Source: Locusta migratoria (taxonomy: Eukaryota > Arthropoda > Insecta > Orthoptera > Acrididae). Taken from it: DNA of 64,000 bases. Shown piece after piece: positions 32,647-42,715 of this stretch; the stretch's first letter is position 1; every line of letters begins with the position of its first letter. The notes under the pieces are model-generated. The model saw only the letters and a list, made by a program, of their open reading frames with translations, did not search any database and was not told the origin of the DNA. The stretch covers positions 218,104,333-218,168,332 of the forward strand of contig CM048755.1 of the NCBI GenBank assembly GCA_026315105.1. Reading direction: 5' to 3'. The position numbers and the translations under genes are program-made.

Positions 32647-32790
32647 TGTGGCTCATATATTTCCGGTAAAAGATCTGCCGCATGTCTTACCTTTGCTTGT
32701 TTGCGCTTGCTTCAACTGGAGTTGAGGTGTCGGCCTACCAAGCTTCATTTCCAGTTTTGTTCCAAGCTTAAAGCTGAGTAATTTTTTTAT
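32560..32790 (-). repeat. C-rich repeat, copy 1
   Basis: Shares with 38148-38480 the blocks TCAGATGACTNGGGGTTCACTTC, a C-rich tract, GTCTTACCTTTGCTTGTTTG and AGGTGTCGGCCTACCAAGCT. Read on the minus strand both copies encode the same KLGRPTPQL and LKQAQTS wording, so the repeat is former coding sequence. Confidence 0.7.
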
Positions 32791-32799
32791 AAAAGAAAC

Positions 32800-33700
32800 T
32801 GAACGTTGTTCTTTGATAATAAACACCAAGAACATATGACTATTCAAATGAATACTAAAACAAAGCAAGTAACTGATTTCACTGTTAAGAGACTGTAACA
32901 AAATGAATCTGTTACAATGAAGAGACGAGCTACCTACCTTCAGGTCATGAGATACTATAAGAAGCACTTCCCTCCTAACCTTATGCAAGTGCAAAGGCTG
33001 CTCTCCCCCACATATTTTCAAACAGTTAAATATTTATTAAAAACTAAAGAGTATAAATATCATTTACCCTCAAACGTTATTGTTGTTCCCGTATCTGTTA
33101 ACAAGAAGACTGGGATTTAAAAAAGTAGCTTGCAGTTGGTCTCGAACCCAGTACCTTCGACGACACAACAAGATGCTGCTAACCACACGGCTAGTCTTGC
33201 TAAGCCGAAAGTGTGACTAAATTATTATTCATGATCAGATCTTCTGAAGACTTTCACAGTTTATCTGTCTTTAATGTATAGTTATAAGATATTTTACCAA
33301 ATATGCCTTTTTTATGAATCTTCAATGCGCCAAAAACAAATATGAAGGGGGATGTTGCCTTAACGGAGGATTTGCTCATGCGCAAGGTGAGGTGGGCAGT
33401 AGCTCCATTGTCTTGCTTCGGGGCCATTCGTGCATAACCGCCGGAGCTCGAGTAGCCAGGAGTTGGTGTCCCTACCAGCTCCAACGCCAATGTTAAAAGC
33501 GGCGTTTCCCTTCGCTACTCCCTACCGTGGAAATGCCCATATGCTGCCTTCAGAGGGTTCAGAAGAGAATTTGAACCTCATCCGCGCATGCGCATTGCAA
33601 CGCTGCGGTCACTGCCGCCTGTGTAAGCGGCCGCTCTACGACTCGTATACGTATCCGGGACGTAAAATGTTTCATGCGATAAAAATACTTTGAATGAGCA
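32800..33700. other. Intergenic stretch with a tRNA-like relic
   Basis: At 33127-33205 the minus strand shows a tRNA-like block (AGCCGTGTGGTTAGCAGC with box B GGGTTCGAGACC), probably a SINE head. The rest has no recognised element. A GC-rich segment lies at 33360-33660. Confidence 0.35.
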
Positions 33701-33704
33701 TATA

Positions 33705-34240
33705 CAGGGTGTCCCAGCTATCTTGTCCACCCAAAATATCTCTGGAACAATAACAGCTAGCCGGCCGCGGTGGCCGAGGGGACTGAGGCGCTCCAGTCAC
33801 GGTCTGCACGGCCACTACAGTCGGGGGTTCGAATCCCCCCTCGGGCATGGATATTTGTGCCGTCCTAGTTCGTAAGTAGTTCATAAGTAGTTTGTAAGTT
33901 TAGGGACTGATGACCCCGTAGTTAAGTCCCGTAAGCTTAACAAACATTTGAACATTTGAATAACAGCTATTGGAAAACGACTTTCACCGGAATCAATGTA
34001 CGGCTGGGGCCCATGAATGTACATATTTTGCAACATTCTAAAACGAAAGCAAATGTTTTAACATAAACTTATGATTTTTTTTTATAATGGACACCCTATA
34101 TTTTTTCTTGGGCAATCCATAGCATGATAAATCCATAAACAATGGCGTTGATTGCATCGCAATATTCCAATTACATCCCGAGATATTGCGACGCGAAGTT
34201 GACGCTTGAAATACGTGAAACGCGTGGCTAGCGCCCGTTC
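33705..34240 (+). repeat. Interspersed repeat (CAGGGTGTCC family), split by a SINE
   Basis: Starts after TATA with CAGGGTGTCCCAGCTATC. It continues CAAAATATCTCTGGAACAAT, is split by the SINE at 33759-33958, and resumes ATTGGAAAACGACTTTCACC and TACGGCTGGGGCCCATGAAT. An inverted GGACACCC lies at 34087-34095. The termini resemble mariner-type MITEs. The right boundary is uncertain. Confidence 0.5.
33759..33958 (+). repeat. SINE-A copy with target duplication
   Basis: Complete copy of the GTCCTAGTTCG subfamily. The perfect repeat AATAACAGCT lies at 33749-33758 and 33959-33968. Confidence 0.95.
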
Positions 34241-34249
34241 TGAGTGTGA

Positions 34250-34450
34250 GACTCAGGCGAGAACCCCATGCTGCATCGTGCAAGAAGATTTCTCCGAGAG
34301 AAGAGATATACTGTCTAAAATTTGAGTATTTATACATATTAGTAAATAAAACTTTTATTACTAATCTGCATAGCTATATTAGCTCTCCATGCATCCCACG
34401 TGTCCGTATCAGATCCTTTCCTGAAAGATAGGCTGGGGAGGACAAAAGAC
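34250..34450 (+). repeat. Possible 5' LTR of the Ty3/gypsy element
   Basis: It lies directly upstream of a candidate primer-binding site (GTGGCGACGAG at 34451-34461), which precedes gag. It contains AATAAA (34346-34351) as a possible polyadenylation signal. No second LTR exists in the window to confirm the boundaries. Inference from position only. Confidence 0.3.
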
Positions 34451-34625
34451 GTGGCGACGAGATGTTAAATTTCAGTGGACGCCAAAGTCTGACATACGCT
34501 GCGACATTATTTTGCTTGTCAATTTCTTACAGGTCTTGGAGATTTCAGTATATAATCTTTTCATTTGCAGGGAATAACGTCAATATCTATATTTTTGCAT
34601 TGTTTCTTGTTGTTGCTTTTGCAAA

Positions 34626-35508
34626 ATGTCAACTCCCACTAACACAAGCATTCCTGCCACTGTGCTGCAGCTCCCTCCACTCGATGCACATCAACTGATG
34701 CAAATGTTTCAGTTTGAGTAAAGAAATCGCCTCCTTGCTGTCTACTGTACAACAACTTCTGACCGCATCTGTCACAAAATACGTAAGTACCACTGCAGCA
34801 GCTACCATCTCCAGTAATTCCGCCATTTCGCCAGTATGATGAAGCACAAGAGGAATGGACAGAATGGTTGCAATAGTTTGAAGCCTACGCAACAGTGCAC
34901 AGGATACGAGGTACTGTCAAACTACACTTCTTATTATCGACTGTAGGCCCCCCATCGTTCCGTCTTGTCAAAAAACTGTTTCCCACCCCGGAGCCTTCTG
35001 AACTTTCTTATGGTTCAGTTATAGGAGCCCTTATGTCATATTATGAACAGCAAATCAATGTAGTAGCTGCTAGGTATCAATTCTTTTGGTGTAGAAAGGT
35101 CAAAACCAAACTTCCAGCAGTGGATAACAGATCTTCAAGGTCTCACTGGGAAGTGTAAATTTAAATGTTCGTGTGGAACTTTGTATTCGGATGTGATGTT
35201 ATGTGACGCTATTGTCTAGAATATTCCTTATGGCAGTCTTAGAGACCAGATTCTAAAAATGTCAGATTCATCTTTCAATCAAGTAGAACAGACTTTGGAA
35301 CGGTAACATTCAGGTACTGCAGCAGTGGAAAACCTTTATTCAATTCCAATGAGTACTGTAGCGACGTCACTCGCCTGCGAGCATAAGGTCAGACAACATA
35401 CACTTCTTCCTGCTCACGCTAAGTGTAAACAAGTTGATACACAGAGCCTTGTTCACTAAGGAAGTGAAGTCTTACCCAAAATGTTTCTCGCGGCACAAAA
35501 GGCAGAAC
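34626..35508 (+). pseudogene. Ty3/gypsy gag, frameshifted
   Basis: The ATG at 34626 begins MSTPTNTSIPATVLQLPPLD. Later segments in two other frames read YDEAQEEWTEWL (34840), EAYATVHRIRGTVKLHFLLS and VGPPSFRLVKKLFPTPEPSE (34880-35010), QWITDLQGL, then KCKFKCSCGTLYSDVMLCD and YGSLRDQILKMSDSSFNQV (35140-35290). The order fits the capsid region of an insect Ty3/gypsy family. CPKCFSRHKRQNC near 35471-35510 is the first part of the Cys-rich region. A SINE-E insertion follows. Several frameshifts and stops occur, so no capsid can be made. Confidence 0.7.
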
Positions 35509-35516
35509 TGTTCATT

Positions 35517-35635
35517 GCGGACCCTGTTCGTATTCGTTCGTTGATGTTCGAAGTGTTCGTGGCTCAGCTTTTTTATTACAGAGGGCGTTCAGCCCCCTGA
35601 CCGGGCGCGCTGCGCCTCGGCCACCGCGGCCGGCA
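35517..35635 (-). repeat. SINE-E insertion in gag
   Basis: Minus strand: GCCGCGGTGGCCGAGGCGCA, CGGTCAGGGGGCTGAACGCC, CTCTGTAATAAAAAAGCTGA and AATACGAACAGGGTCCGCAA. The same family is at 39155-39300. Flanked by the perfect duplication TGTTCATT (35509-35516 and 35636-35643), it splits the gag Cys-rich region. Confidence 0.85.
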
Positions 35636-35643
35636 TGTTCATT

Positions 35644-36338
35644 CCGGTGAGCGATATGCTATGCATGCGGCAAGAAAGGTCATATACAAGCTGTCTGCTT
35701 ACAGCAAAAGAAATTGAATTTTCCTTCCTGGCCCAAACAGTGACAAGACAATACTTATTCAATAAATGCAGTATTTTCAAAACTCGTGGCTGCTCCTAAT
35801 AACATCACAGACACGGAAGTAGCACAAGTTGTTCGACGGCCGGAAAAATGTATATCAGTTTGCATGTGAATGACATTTCTGTAAAATTTCAACTAGACAT
35901 AGGTGCATCAGTCACATTGCTCAATCGCAATACTTATGAACACTTAGGATCGCCGCGCCTTTTTCGCACTAGCACACGGTTAACAGCATACAACGGCAAC
36001 GAAATTACTGTACTAGGACAGTGTTCACTACCTGCAGTATACCGTTTGCAAATGCGCACAGTGACATTTAAAGTGCTTCAGTCTCACGAAGGAGAGAATT
36101 TTTTTGTTTAGATTCTTTTGATCTTTTTGGTTTTACTGTGCAAGACAATGTTTCAGTTGTGAACACTTTTGATGCTAAAGACAGAGTAGACAGGTTGCTG
36201 AACGACTTTCCAGATTTATTTTCTGCAGGACGAGGAAAAGTTAAGGATTTTGCTGCGCACATTACTCTAAAGGAAAATGCCAAACCAAAAATAATGCAAA
36301 CTTCACCGAATTTTAACTCGAAAATAGTACTCATTTAA
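35644..36338 (+). pseudogene. Ty3/gypsy zinc knuckle and protease (gag-pol fragment)
   Basis: An intact CCHC knuckle, CYACGKKGHIQAVC, lies at 35657-35698. After a frameshift the aspartic protease frame runs from 35848: VKFQLDIGASVTLLNRNTYE, where the catalytic D-T/S-G reads D-I-G (Asp kept, Thr to Ile), then LTAYNGNEITVLGQC and VTFKVLQSHEG. A one-base loss near 36108 shifts to LDSFDLFGFTVQDNVSVV, RVDRLLNDFPDLFSAGRG and DFAAHITLKENAKPK, which leads towards the RT. Similarity ends at about 36320, 40 bp before a SINE. RT, RNase H and integrase are absent. Confidence 0.8.
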
Positions 36339-36356
36339 GGTATAAATGTATGACAC

Positions 36357-36555
36357 TTGCCGGCCGCGGTGGCCGAGGGGACTGAGGCGCTCCAGTCACG
36401 GTCTGCACGGCCACTACGGTCGGGGGTTCGAATCCCCCCTCGGGCAAGGATATTTGTGCCGTCCTTAGTATAAGGTAGTTGATAAGTAGTTTGTAAGTTT
36501 AGGGACTGATGACCCCGTAGTTAAGTCCCATAAGCTTAACAAACATTTGAACATT
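36357..36555 (+). repeat. SINE-A copy with target duplication
   Basis: Complete copy, TTGCCGGCCGCGGTGGCC to GCTTAACAAACATTTGAACA. The perfect repeat TGTATGACAC lies at 36347-36356 and 36556-36565. Confidence 0.95.
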
Positions 36556-36878
36556 TGTATGACACGTAATGTAAAATAAAATATTTGCCACATGTAAAAA
36601 TTATTTTAATAATACCAGGTCAATTTTCTCATTTTTCGTCCGATTTCAAACGGAACAGCCCATATATAAGAATGGATTATAGTACATTTCAGTACAACTT
36701 GAAACGGTTTCACCACATATGCAATCGAACTGAAACACCAACTAAAGCTAAAGAGAAGCTAGTCATTACTTTAACGTAAGTTTTCTCCCGTGTATTATTA
36801 CAATAAGAAAAGTGCAAACAAGTAGGTAACATCATATTGAGGTTCAAGCTCCTGTGGACTGCTTTAACATAAGTTATA
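36556..36878. other. AT-rich stretch, nothing recognised
   Basis: No repeat or coding signal was seen between the SINE and the palindrome. Confidence 0.3.
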
Positions 36879-37250
36879 TTGTACTTGGATCGCTCTGCCT
36901 TGAGCAAAACACTATATTCTTCTTTTTATTACCATTGTAGTTTTGTCCCCCCTAAACAACCTAACCTCTTCTTTTTATTACCCATACGTGTTTCATTGCT
37001 GTTGCAGCATCTTAAGGCTTCTATTCATTCTTGTTATTATATCTTCAGGAATTCCTGTTTTTCTAGGATTTCCTTGGTATCCACTCCAAGGCAAAAAGAA
37101 ATAGATAAACAGGAATACGTGAACATGTTATAACAAGAAGTGAATAACAGTCCGCTGAAGATGCTGCAGTTGCAATGAAATATGTATCGGTAATAAAAAG
37201 AAGAAATGCAGTTTTTGCTCAAGGCAAGCCGATCCAATTGTAAAAACACT
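36879..37250. repeat. Palindromic fold-back repeat
   Basis: Nested inverted matches share a centre near 37075: CTTCTTTTTATTACC (36966) with GGTAATAAAAAGAAG (37188), GTTGCAGCATCTT with AAGATGCTGCAGTTGC, and ATTCCTGTTTTTCTAGGATT with its complement at 37096-37116. The outer block GATCGCTCTGCCTTGAGCAA (36887) pairs with TTGCTCAAGGCAAGCCGATC (37214). The left arm carries a partial internal duplication of CTTCTTTTTATTACC. Confidence 0.75.
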
Positions 37251-37290
37251 TTTACTTAATATTAGTTGTAGTAATAAACAAATGGTCGCC

Positions 37291-37429
37291 ACGGCCACTA
37301 CGGTCGGGGGTTCGAATCCCCCCTCGGGCATGGATATTTGTGCCGTCCTTAGTATTAGCTAGTTCGTAAGTAGTTTGTAAGTTGACCCGTAGTTAAGTCC
37401 CATAAGCTATACAAACATTTGAACATTTG
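37291..37429 (+). repeat. 5'-truncated SINE-A with target duplication
   Basis: Starts at ACGGCCACTACGG, lacking box A, and ends with the tail. The GTTTAGGGACTGATGA block is also deleted. The perfect duplication AAATGGTCGCC (37280-37290 and 37430-37440) shows that it inserted already truncated. Confidence 0.9.
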
Positions 37430-37478
37430 AAATGGTCGCCGAAGGTAAAATGATAACTACAACTAAATTCTATTCATT

Positions 37479-37674
37479 CAAATGTTTAAGCTTAAGGGAC
37501 TTAACTGCGGGGTCATTAGTCCCTAAACTTACAAAGTAATTATGAACTACCTTATACTAAAGACGGCACAAACATTCATGCCGCAGGGGGGGGGGGGGAT
37601 TCGAACCCCCGACCGTAGCGGCCTTGCTGACTGTGACTGGCGCGCCGCAGACCGCTCGGCCACTGCGGCCGGCC
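37479..37674 (-). repeat. SINE-A copy with target duplication
   Basis: Minus copy with a 12-G tract in place of the usual six-G run. ATTCATT flanks it at 37472-37478 and 37675-37681. Confidence 0.9.
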
Positions 37675-37681
37675 ATTCATT

Positions 37682-38147
37682 ATAGGCTTATATATTGGCA
37701 GATTACATATATAAATATGAGAAATTTGATGAAATAGTTAATATTGACAAAATGAGAGTGCTACATTACGCATTTACTTTTAAGTAACAATACCCCCTTT
37801 TTTTAATAAATGTGACGTGAGAAGTAATGGTACAGTCTAAACACACACCGAGCAACGCGTCTCAACTGGAGCCGTCAAGCGTCTCACCAGTCAAGCGTCT
37901 CACCGCTGCACGCAGCGTTGCTTGCAGCTCCAGTACGTATTACCCAGTAAGACTGCGTGCATTTTTAAAAGCAGCGCAGCTTGACTCGCCGCTCCACTAT
38001 GTTTTCACCCTAAGACTCCTACCTAGAGGAAAGCTAAAGTGGAACAGCTTTTGGAACCGAATAAGCGTGTCTTACTGAAGGAACATCAGTAAGCTATCGG
38101 TCACCTCTGGACATAGGTAAAATTGATAATAGTGGCAGCTTGTGCTT
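37682..38147. other. Unclassified stretch
   Basis: CAAGCGTCTCACC is directly repeated near 37874-37905. An 83-codon frame (37827-38078) has no recognised domain. Confidence 0.3.
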
Positions 38148-38480
38148 CAGATGACTAGGGGTTCACTTCCAACAGTGTCGGATTTATTGATATTGGTGCT
38201 TCCCCCCCCCCCCCCGACGCCCCTCTAACTCGTTGGGCACCTCATGTTTCGGGGCGCCGTCCCCCCCTCCCCCAATCGGTGTCCAAAGACACAATTTACC
38301 GCACCTCTTCGAGGGGCGCTGGGGAAAACCGCTCCTCGGTTTGCCCCGCCTCCCCCTCTTTAGATATTTTCGTTAAAAGATATGCAGAATGTCTTACCTC
38401 GGCTTGTTTGTGCTTGCTTCAACTATAGCTGAGGTGTCGGCCTACCAAGCTTCTTTATTTCGCACTTCTCTCCCAAACTT
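38148..38480 (-). repeat. C-rich repeat, copy 2
   Basis: Homologous to 32560-32790, with an extra roughly 130 bp C/G-rich segment (38200-38350: CGACGCCCCTCTAACTCGTT, GGGGCGCCGTCCCC). Read in minus, the shared KLGRPTPQL/LKQAQTS wording persists, with stops. Confidence 0.7.
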
Positions 38481-39026
38481 AAACCTGTGTAATTTGCTTC
38501 CAAACTTCTTGTTGACTGCTTCACTTCACTCACTTCGTTATAAATTGATACCACCACACCTTAATTGTGTGGCATCACAAGGGCTTCACACGAGGAGAAC
38601 GTTACTGGTAACTGGTGCAGAGTTGCGTCTTGTGAAATTGTAAGATAACTAGACATTCTTCTACTGCCTGTCAAATCAGTTTTCTTGTGCATTAGCAATC
38701 TGGAACAGATAACTAATTGATATAAAATTCGTATTTCAATATACAAAATGCCGCAATTGTATTTCATTTTATTTTATTTATTTTTCAGGCCCATGTTCAA
38801 TCAGATATCGTTACCTAATTGAAGCTCCTCAACTGATGAGGGTAATTCTTACAGTTGCCCCGATCTTGTACACTTGTCTTGAAAACACAGAATATTTGTT
38901 ACTGCTGACGCGTTTTCAATTACTTGCCATATACTTAAACTCACAGAAACAGTTTAATGTTACGTAAAATAAAGAACAAACGACACTCATCCCATATCGT
39001 TATTTATTTCACTACATCATCCATGC
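38481..39026. other. AT-rich stretch, nothing recognised
   Basis: No element or coding signal beyond short random frames. Confidence 0.3.
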
Positions 39027-39154
39027 TGGCCGCGGTGGCCGAGAGGACGCCGCGGTGGAGTAGCCGAGCGGTCTAAAGCGTCTCGCTGCGGAGCGTGCGG
39101 TTGCTCGCCGTGGAGGTTCGAGTCCTCCCTGGGGCATGGGTGTGTGTGTTTGTA

Positions 39155-39300
39155 AAAGCCGGGCGCCGTGGCTCAGCGCGCCCGGTCAGGGGGCTCAACG
39201 CCCTCTGTAATAAAAAAAAAAAAAGCTGAGTCAAGAACACTTTGAACATCACCAAACAAATACGATCAGCGTCTGCAATGAACAGAACTAACCATAGAGC
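39155..39300 (+). repeat. SINE-E copy
   Basis: GCCGGGCGCCGTGGCTCAGC, CGGTCAGGGGGCTCAACGCC, CTCTGTAATAAAAAA, GCTGAGTCAAGAACACTTTG and CAGCGTCTGCAATGAACAG are present. Matches the reverse copy at 35517-35635. Confidence 0.8.
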
Positions 39301-39342
39301 AAAAATAAAATAAAATAACATAAAATAAAATAAAATAAAAAG
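39301..39342 (+). repeat. AAAAT microsatellite
   Basis: Repeats of AAAAT/AAATA with one ACAT interruption between two SINE segments. Probably a retroposon 3' tail. Confidence 0.85.
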
Positions 39343-39520
39343 GGGACTGCGGCGCGCCGGTCACGGTCTGCACGGCCACTACGGTCGGGGGTTCAAATCT
39401 CCCCTCGGGCATGGATATTTGTGTCGTCCTTAGTGTAAGCTAGTTCATAACTAGTTTGTAAGTTTAGGGACTGATGACCCTGTACTTAAGTCCCATAAGC
39501 TATACAAACATTTGAACATT

Positions 39521-40297
39521 TTTTGAATTTGAGCATGATCCATCATCTTCCGGTGGTATACATCACTTCCTTCGATTTAAGTTCGAAATGGTCTGTTAAG
39601 GTTGCATTGGTGTATCATAAAACGATAGGTACATTTTAAATATAAGTTTTACAAATTTCGGGCAAATTGGAAAATAACTATTTCCAGTAGTTGTTATATG
39701 TTCTGAAGTGCAGTGTGAGTAAACATGTTTCTGTACTTATATACTCTTGTTTGCACAGGAAATATGCAGAAACGTTTCAAAATAAGTCAAAGAATATCAA
39801 ACATAAAGATGATGAATTGCTGTATACAGATGAGGTGCAAATTTGTTATATTATTAGCGATACGTCGATGGCATTTATAAAACAATTATTTGTATAGAAG
39901 TCAAATAGGGCTATGTTATCAAACCGTTGTACTACCAAATACCTTTTTTAAAGAAAAACTCAACTTTTTAAACTGGTGAAAAACTGTAACTGTTGAACTC
40001 ATTTTGTTCATTCAAGATCTCTTCAGGACATTTTTTCATTACGTGATATTGATTTTAATTGTTCTAGTAGTACATAAACTCTTTTTACTATTATTTACAG
40101 TGAGAAGTAAAGTTAGGCTTTGTGAATGTCCATGGTTTTTTGCCTATTCAGGTACATGTAGTTATTACGGATAAGTCGAAGTGTTTAAGTTCGAAATCAT
40201 TGAAAGTGTACAGTTTTGACAAATCGCCAATAACTGAATAACCATAAAAAAAATTTACATCCACAACAGCATAACTGTACTCCACACAGACGATAAT
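39521..40297. other. AT-rich stretch, nothing recognised
   Basis: No element termini or coding signal were identified. Confidence 0.3.
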
Positions 40298-40309
40298 GGA
40301 AAAATAACG

Positions 40310-40509
40310 CCGGCCGCGGTGACCGAGGAGACTGAGGCGCTCCAGTCACGGTCTGCACGGCCACTACGGTCGGGGGTTCGAATCCCCCCTCGGGCGTGGA
40401 TATTTGTGCCGTCCTAGTTCGTAAGTAGTTCATAAGTAGTTTGTAAGTTTAGGGACTGATGACCCCGTAGTTAAATCCCATAAGTTGTACAAACATTTGA
40501 ACATTTTTT
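40310..40509 (+). repeat. SINE-A copy with target duplication
   Basis: Complete copy. The perfect repeat GGAAAAATAACG lies at 40298-40309 and 40510-40521. Box A has one change (GTGACCGAGGAG). Confidence 0.95.
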
Positions 40510-40521
40510 GGAAAAATAACG

Positions 40522-41189
40522 ACCTACTATAACAATTAGAAATAATGTTACACAAAGACAAATCTCCTGAAAACTTGAAAGAACGAACGGGGTTCAATAG
40601 TGACAGTAATTTTAGCAATTTTAAATCGTTTATATTCCTAAATAAACAAGTATTGAATTGTACATCGATTTAAAAACATAGTCACATTTCACGTCTATAT
40701 AAATAAATGTTTTATAAATGACAAAAAATATATTTTCATAATACAATATGTTTGTATATTCTTCGAAATAATAGCACCAGTGAGATTATAAAAAGTCAAT
40801 ATCTTTATGTTTGATACTATTTGACTGGTTTTGGAAAGTGCAGATATGAGGTGGAAAAAATGTGCATTTATATGTATAAAACCATGTTTATTCATACTGC
40901 ACTTCAGAATATGTTACCAATACTGGAACTCATACATTTAAAATGTACTGTTCTATAATATATCAGTGCAGCGTCACCAGATGAATCTAAATCGGAGAAA
41001 GCGATGTATAGCATATTCAGTTAAGCTTCTAGGATTTAAAACACCTCTTGCATCCTAATAAATCACGATAATGTTTGAATGGAGTTAGACTTCCTTTTTT
41101 ATTCAGATAATACAGTGACGAAAGAAACACTGGCATCAACGGATAAAATAAAGTGATCTGTGTAAGATTAAGGAGTTTCTTCCCACACT
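40522..41189. other. AT-rich stretch, nothing recognised
   Basis: No repeats or coding signal were identified. Confidence 0.3.
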
Positions 41190-41960
41190 TAGGCTATTAA
41201 AGTGAATGTATATATTTCTCGTCACATCTTCAGAAAAATTCTTCGGCACTTATCCCTGTAAACTTGCGAAAGAAACTTCCTCTTCCTCCACTCACGCACC
41301 TCCACTCCAAGGCATCAGCTCGCTACGCGACGTAATTACTTCACTGGCGCTGAAGGGAACATTAACTGATGCACCCGTATCGACTCCCAGAACTATTTCT
41401 TGTGAGCTAGTTGTAATGAGGGTCGCGAGTTTCACTTTCACGCGTTTCCGCCGTTTCTGAAAATTAACTTCACTTTCACTTCAACAAACCCTAACAAGTT
41501 TGTTCCCTCGACAGACATCTGCTGCCAGTTATCTTTTGCTCCACAGTCCTGAACAAGTCTCTCGCTGAATAATAATGGCCGTCTGAGCGAAATCATAACA
41601 TTCTTCTTCGAAAATCTGCAGTGACTTTCTGCGCTCACGAAATGAAACATAGCTGCAGTTTTGCCGATAACTTTCCGCATATATCAAGTATCTTTTCTCC
41701 ATCGATACGAATCGTGTTTCGTTTCTCAGAACTGATAATTCTGCTGGAACAACTCAACCTGCATTCTGCAGCGCAAGAGGGTCAGTGCCTAGAGCTTGAA
41801 GAAGGTCTTAGAATTATTAATTTTGCCCCTTTTTCTCTCGTTGAAGCCCGTTCGAGTTTTTCACCTCGTAGAATCTTTCGCACTATTATTTATCATAGTA
41901 TTCAGGAAAGTCCCGACGTAGTGAGAATCCCAGTGAGAAAGAGGCTAGCCCTATAAGTGG
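41190..41960 (-). pseudogene. LTR-retrotransposon fragment with retropepsin motif
   Basis: On the minus strand the frame at about 41460-41290 reads KVKLATLITTSSQEIVLGVD followed by TGASVNVPFSASEVITSRSE. VLGVDTGASVNV is the flap-side catalytic D-T-G-A motif of retroviral-type aspartic proteases, here intact. A stop follows after LMPWSGGA. Upstream segments (ERLVQDCGAKDNWQQM, RERRKSLQIFEEECYDFAQT) are in shifted frames and unassigned. No RT was found. It is a different copy from the gag-pol fragment at 34.6-36.3 kb. Confidence 0.5.
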
Positions 41961-42715
41961 TGAGAGCACTCAGAGCAATTTCAGCTCAGCTTAGCGAGAG
42001 CCAGCTCATTAGCTAAGTATTGTCGGCAAAGGGAGCATCACAGAACACGCGGTCCATCCGCATATTACGCAAATCCAGCGGATTTCCGCGCCCATCTCAA
42101 TGAAACCTAGCCTCCGGCGGTGTTTCACCACGGCCGGGATCAAAAGCCGGATCGAATACGTGCCAACTATGGAAACTTGTTCTTAAAGGCGCAGGAAAAC
42201 TGTTATTCAACTTCTTCTATTTGGTAACAAATCGAATTATTTCTGAATAGGAAGATGAAAACATGAGACCAAGTACCTTTTACAAAATAAATAAATAAAC
42301 TGGATAGGAAACAGCTAGACAGTATTATATTATGTAGCCACCAGTGATAGGATGGGCACTTGGAAAACCTTTATTGACCCCAAAATTACATACAGGGAAA
42401 TTCCGTGATGTTACAAACTTTCAGAGAAGATGGAGAGGGAAACATGTGTCACTTTGAGCTAAGGGACTCGAGTCTGGAAACAACATAGTCGAAAGATATG
42501 AACGAAAATGTACGTAAGTTCCGACTTCGTCTCAGGCATCATTCAAACTAATGGCGCCAATTTACAAACCCTGATCATGACTGAATACACCCCAGTACCG
42601 TTATACAATTTCCTCTGCTGATTGACTTGTAACGTCGCACGTAGCTTAACGTCGCAAAGATTGAAACCCTGCAGCTTATTACTAATGAATTACATTTACC
42701 TCATACATATCATAG
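41961..42715. other. Intergenic stretch, nothing recognised
   Basis: No recognised element. The sequence is moderately GC-rich at 42050-42130. Confidence 0.3.

Larger units (their letters stand above)
39027..39520 (+). repeat. SINE-A copy split by nested SINE sequences
   Basis: A head stub GGCCGCGGTGGCCGAGAGGAC ends at 39049. The same SINE resumes at 39343 as GGGACTGCGGCGCGCCGG and runs to the tail at 39520. Between them are an older tRNA-like SINE head (39050-39150: CGGTGGAGTAGCCGAGCGG, box B GGTTCGAGTCC, GGCATGGGTGTGTG), a SINE-E copy and an AAAAT microsatellite. Confidence 0.75.

Noticed and set aside
36879..37250. Palindrome as a transcription terminator
   Set aside because: The arms are over 100 bp with several interruptions and lie far from any coding region, which fits a fold-back repeat.
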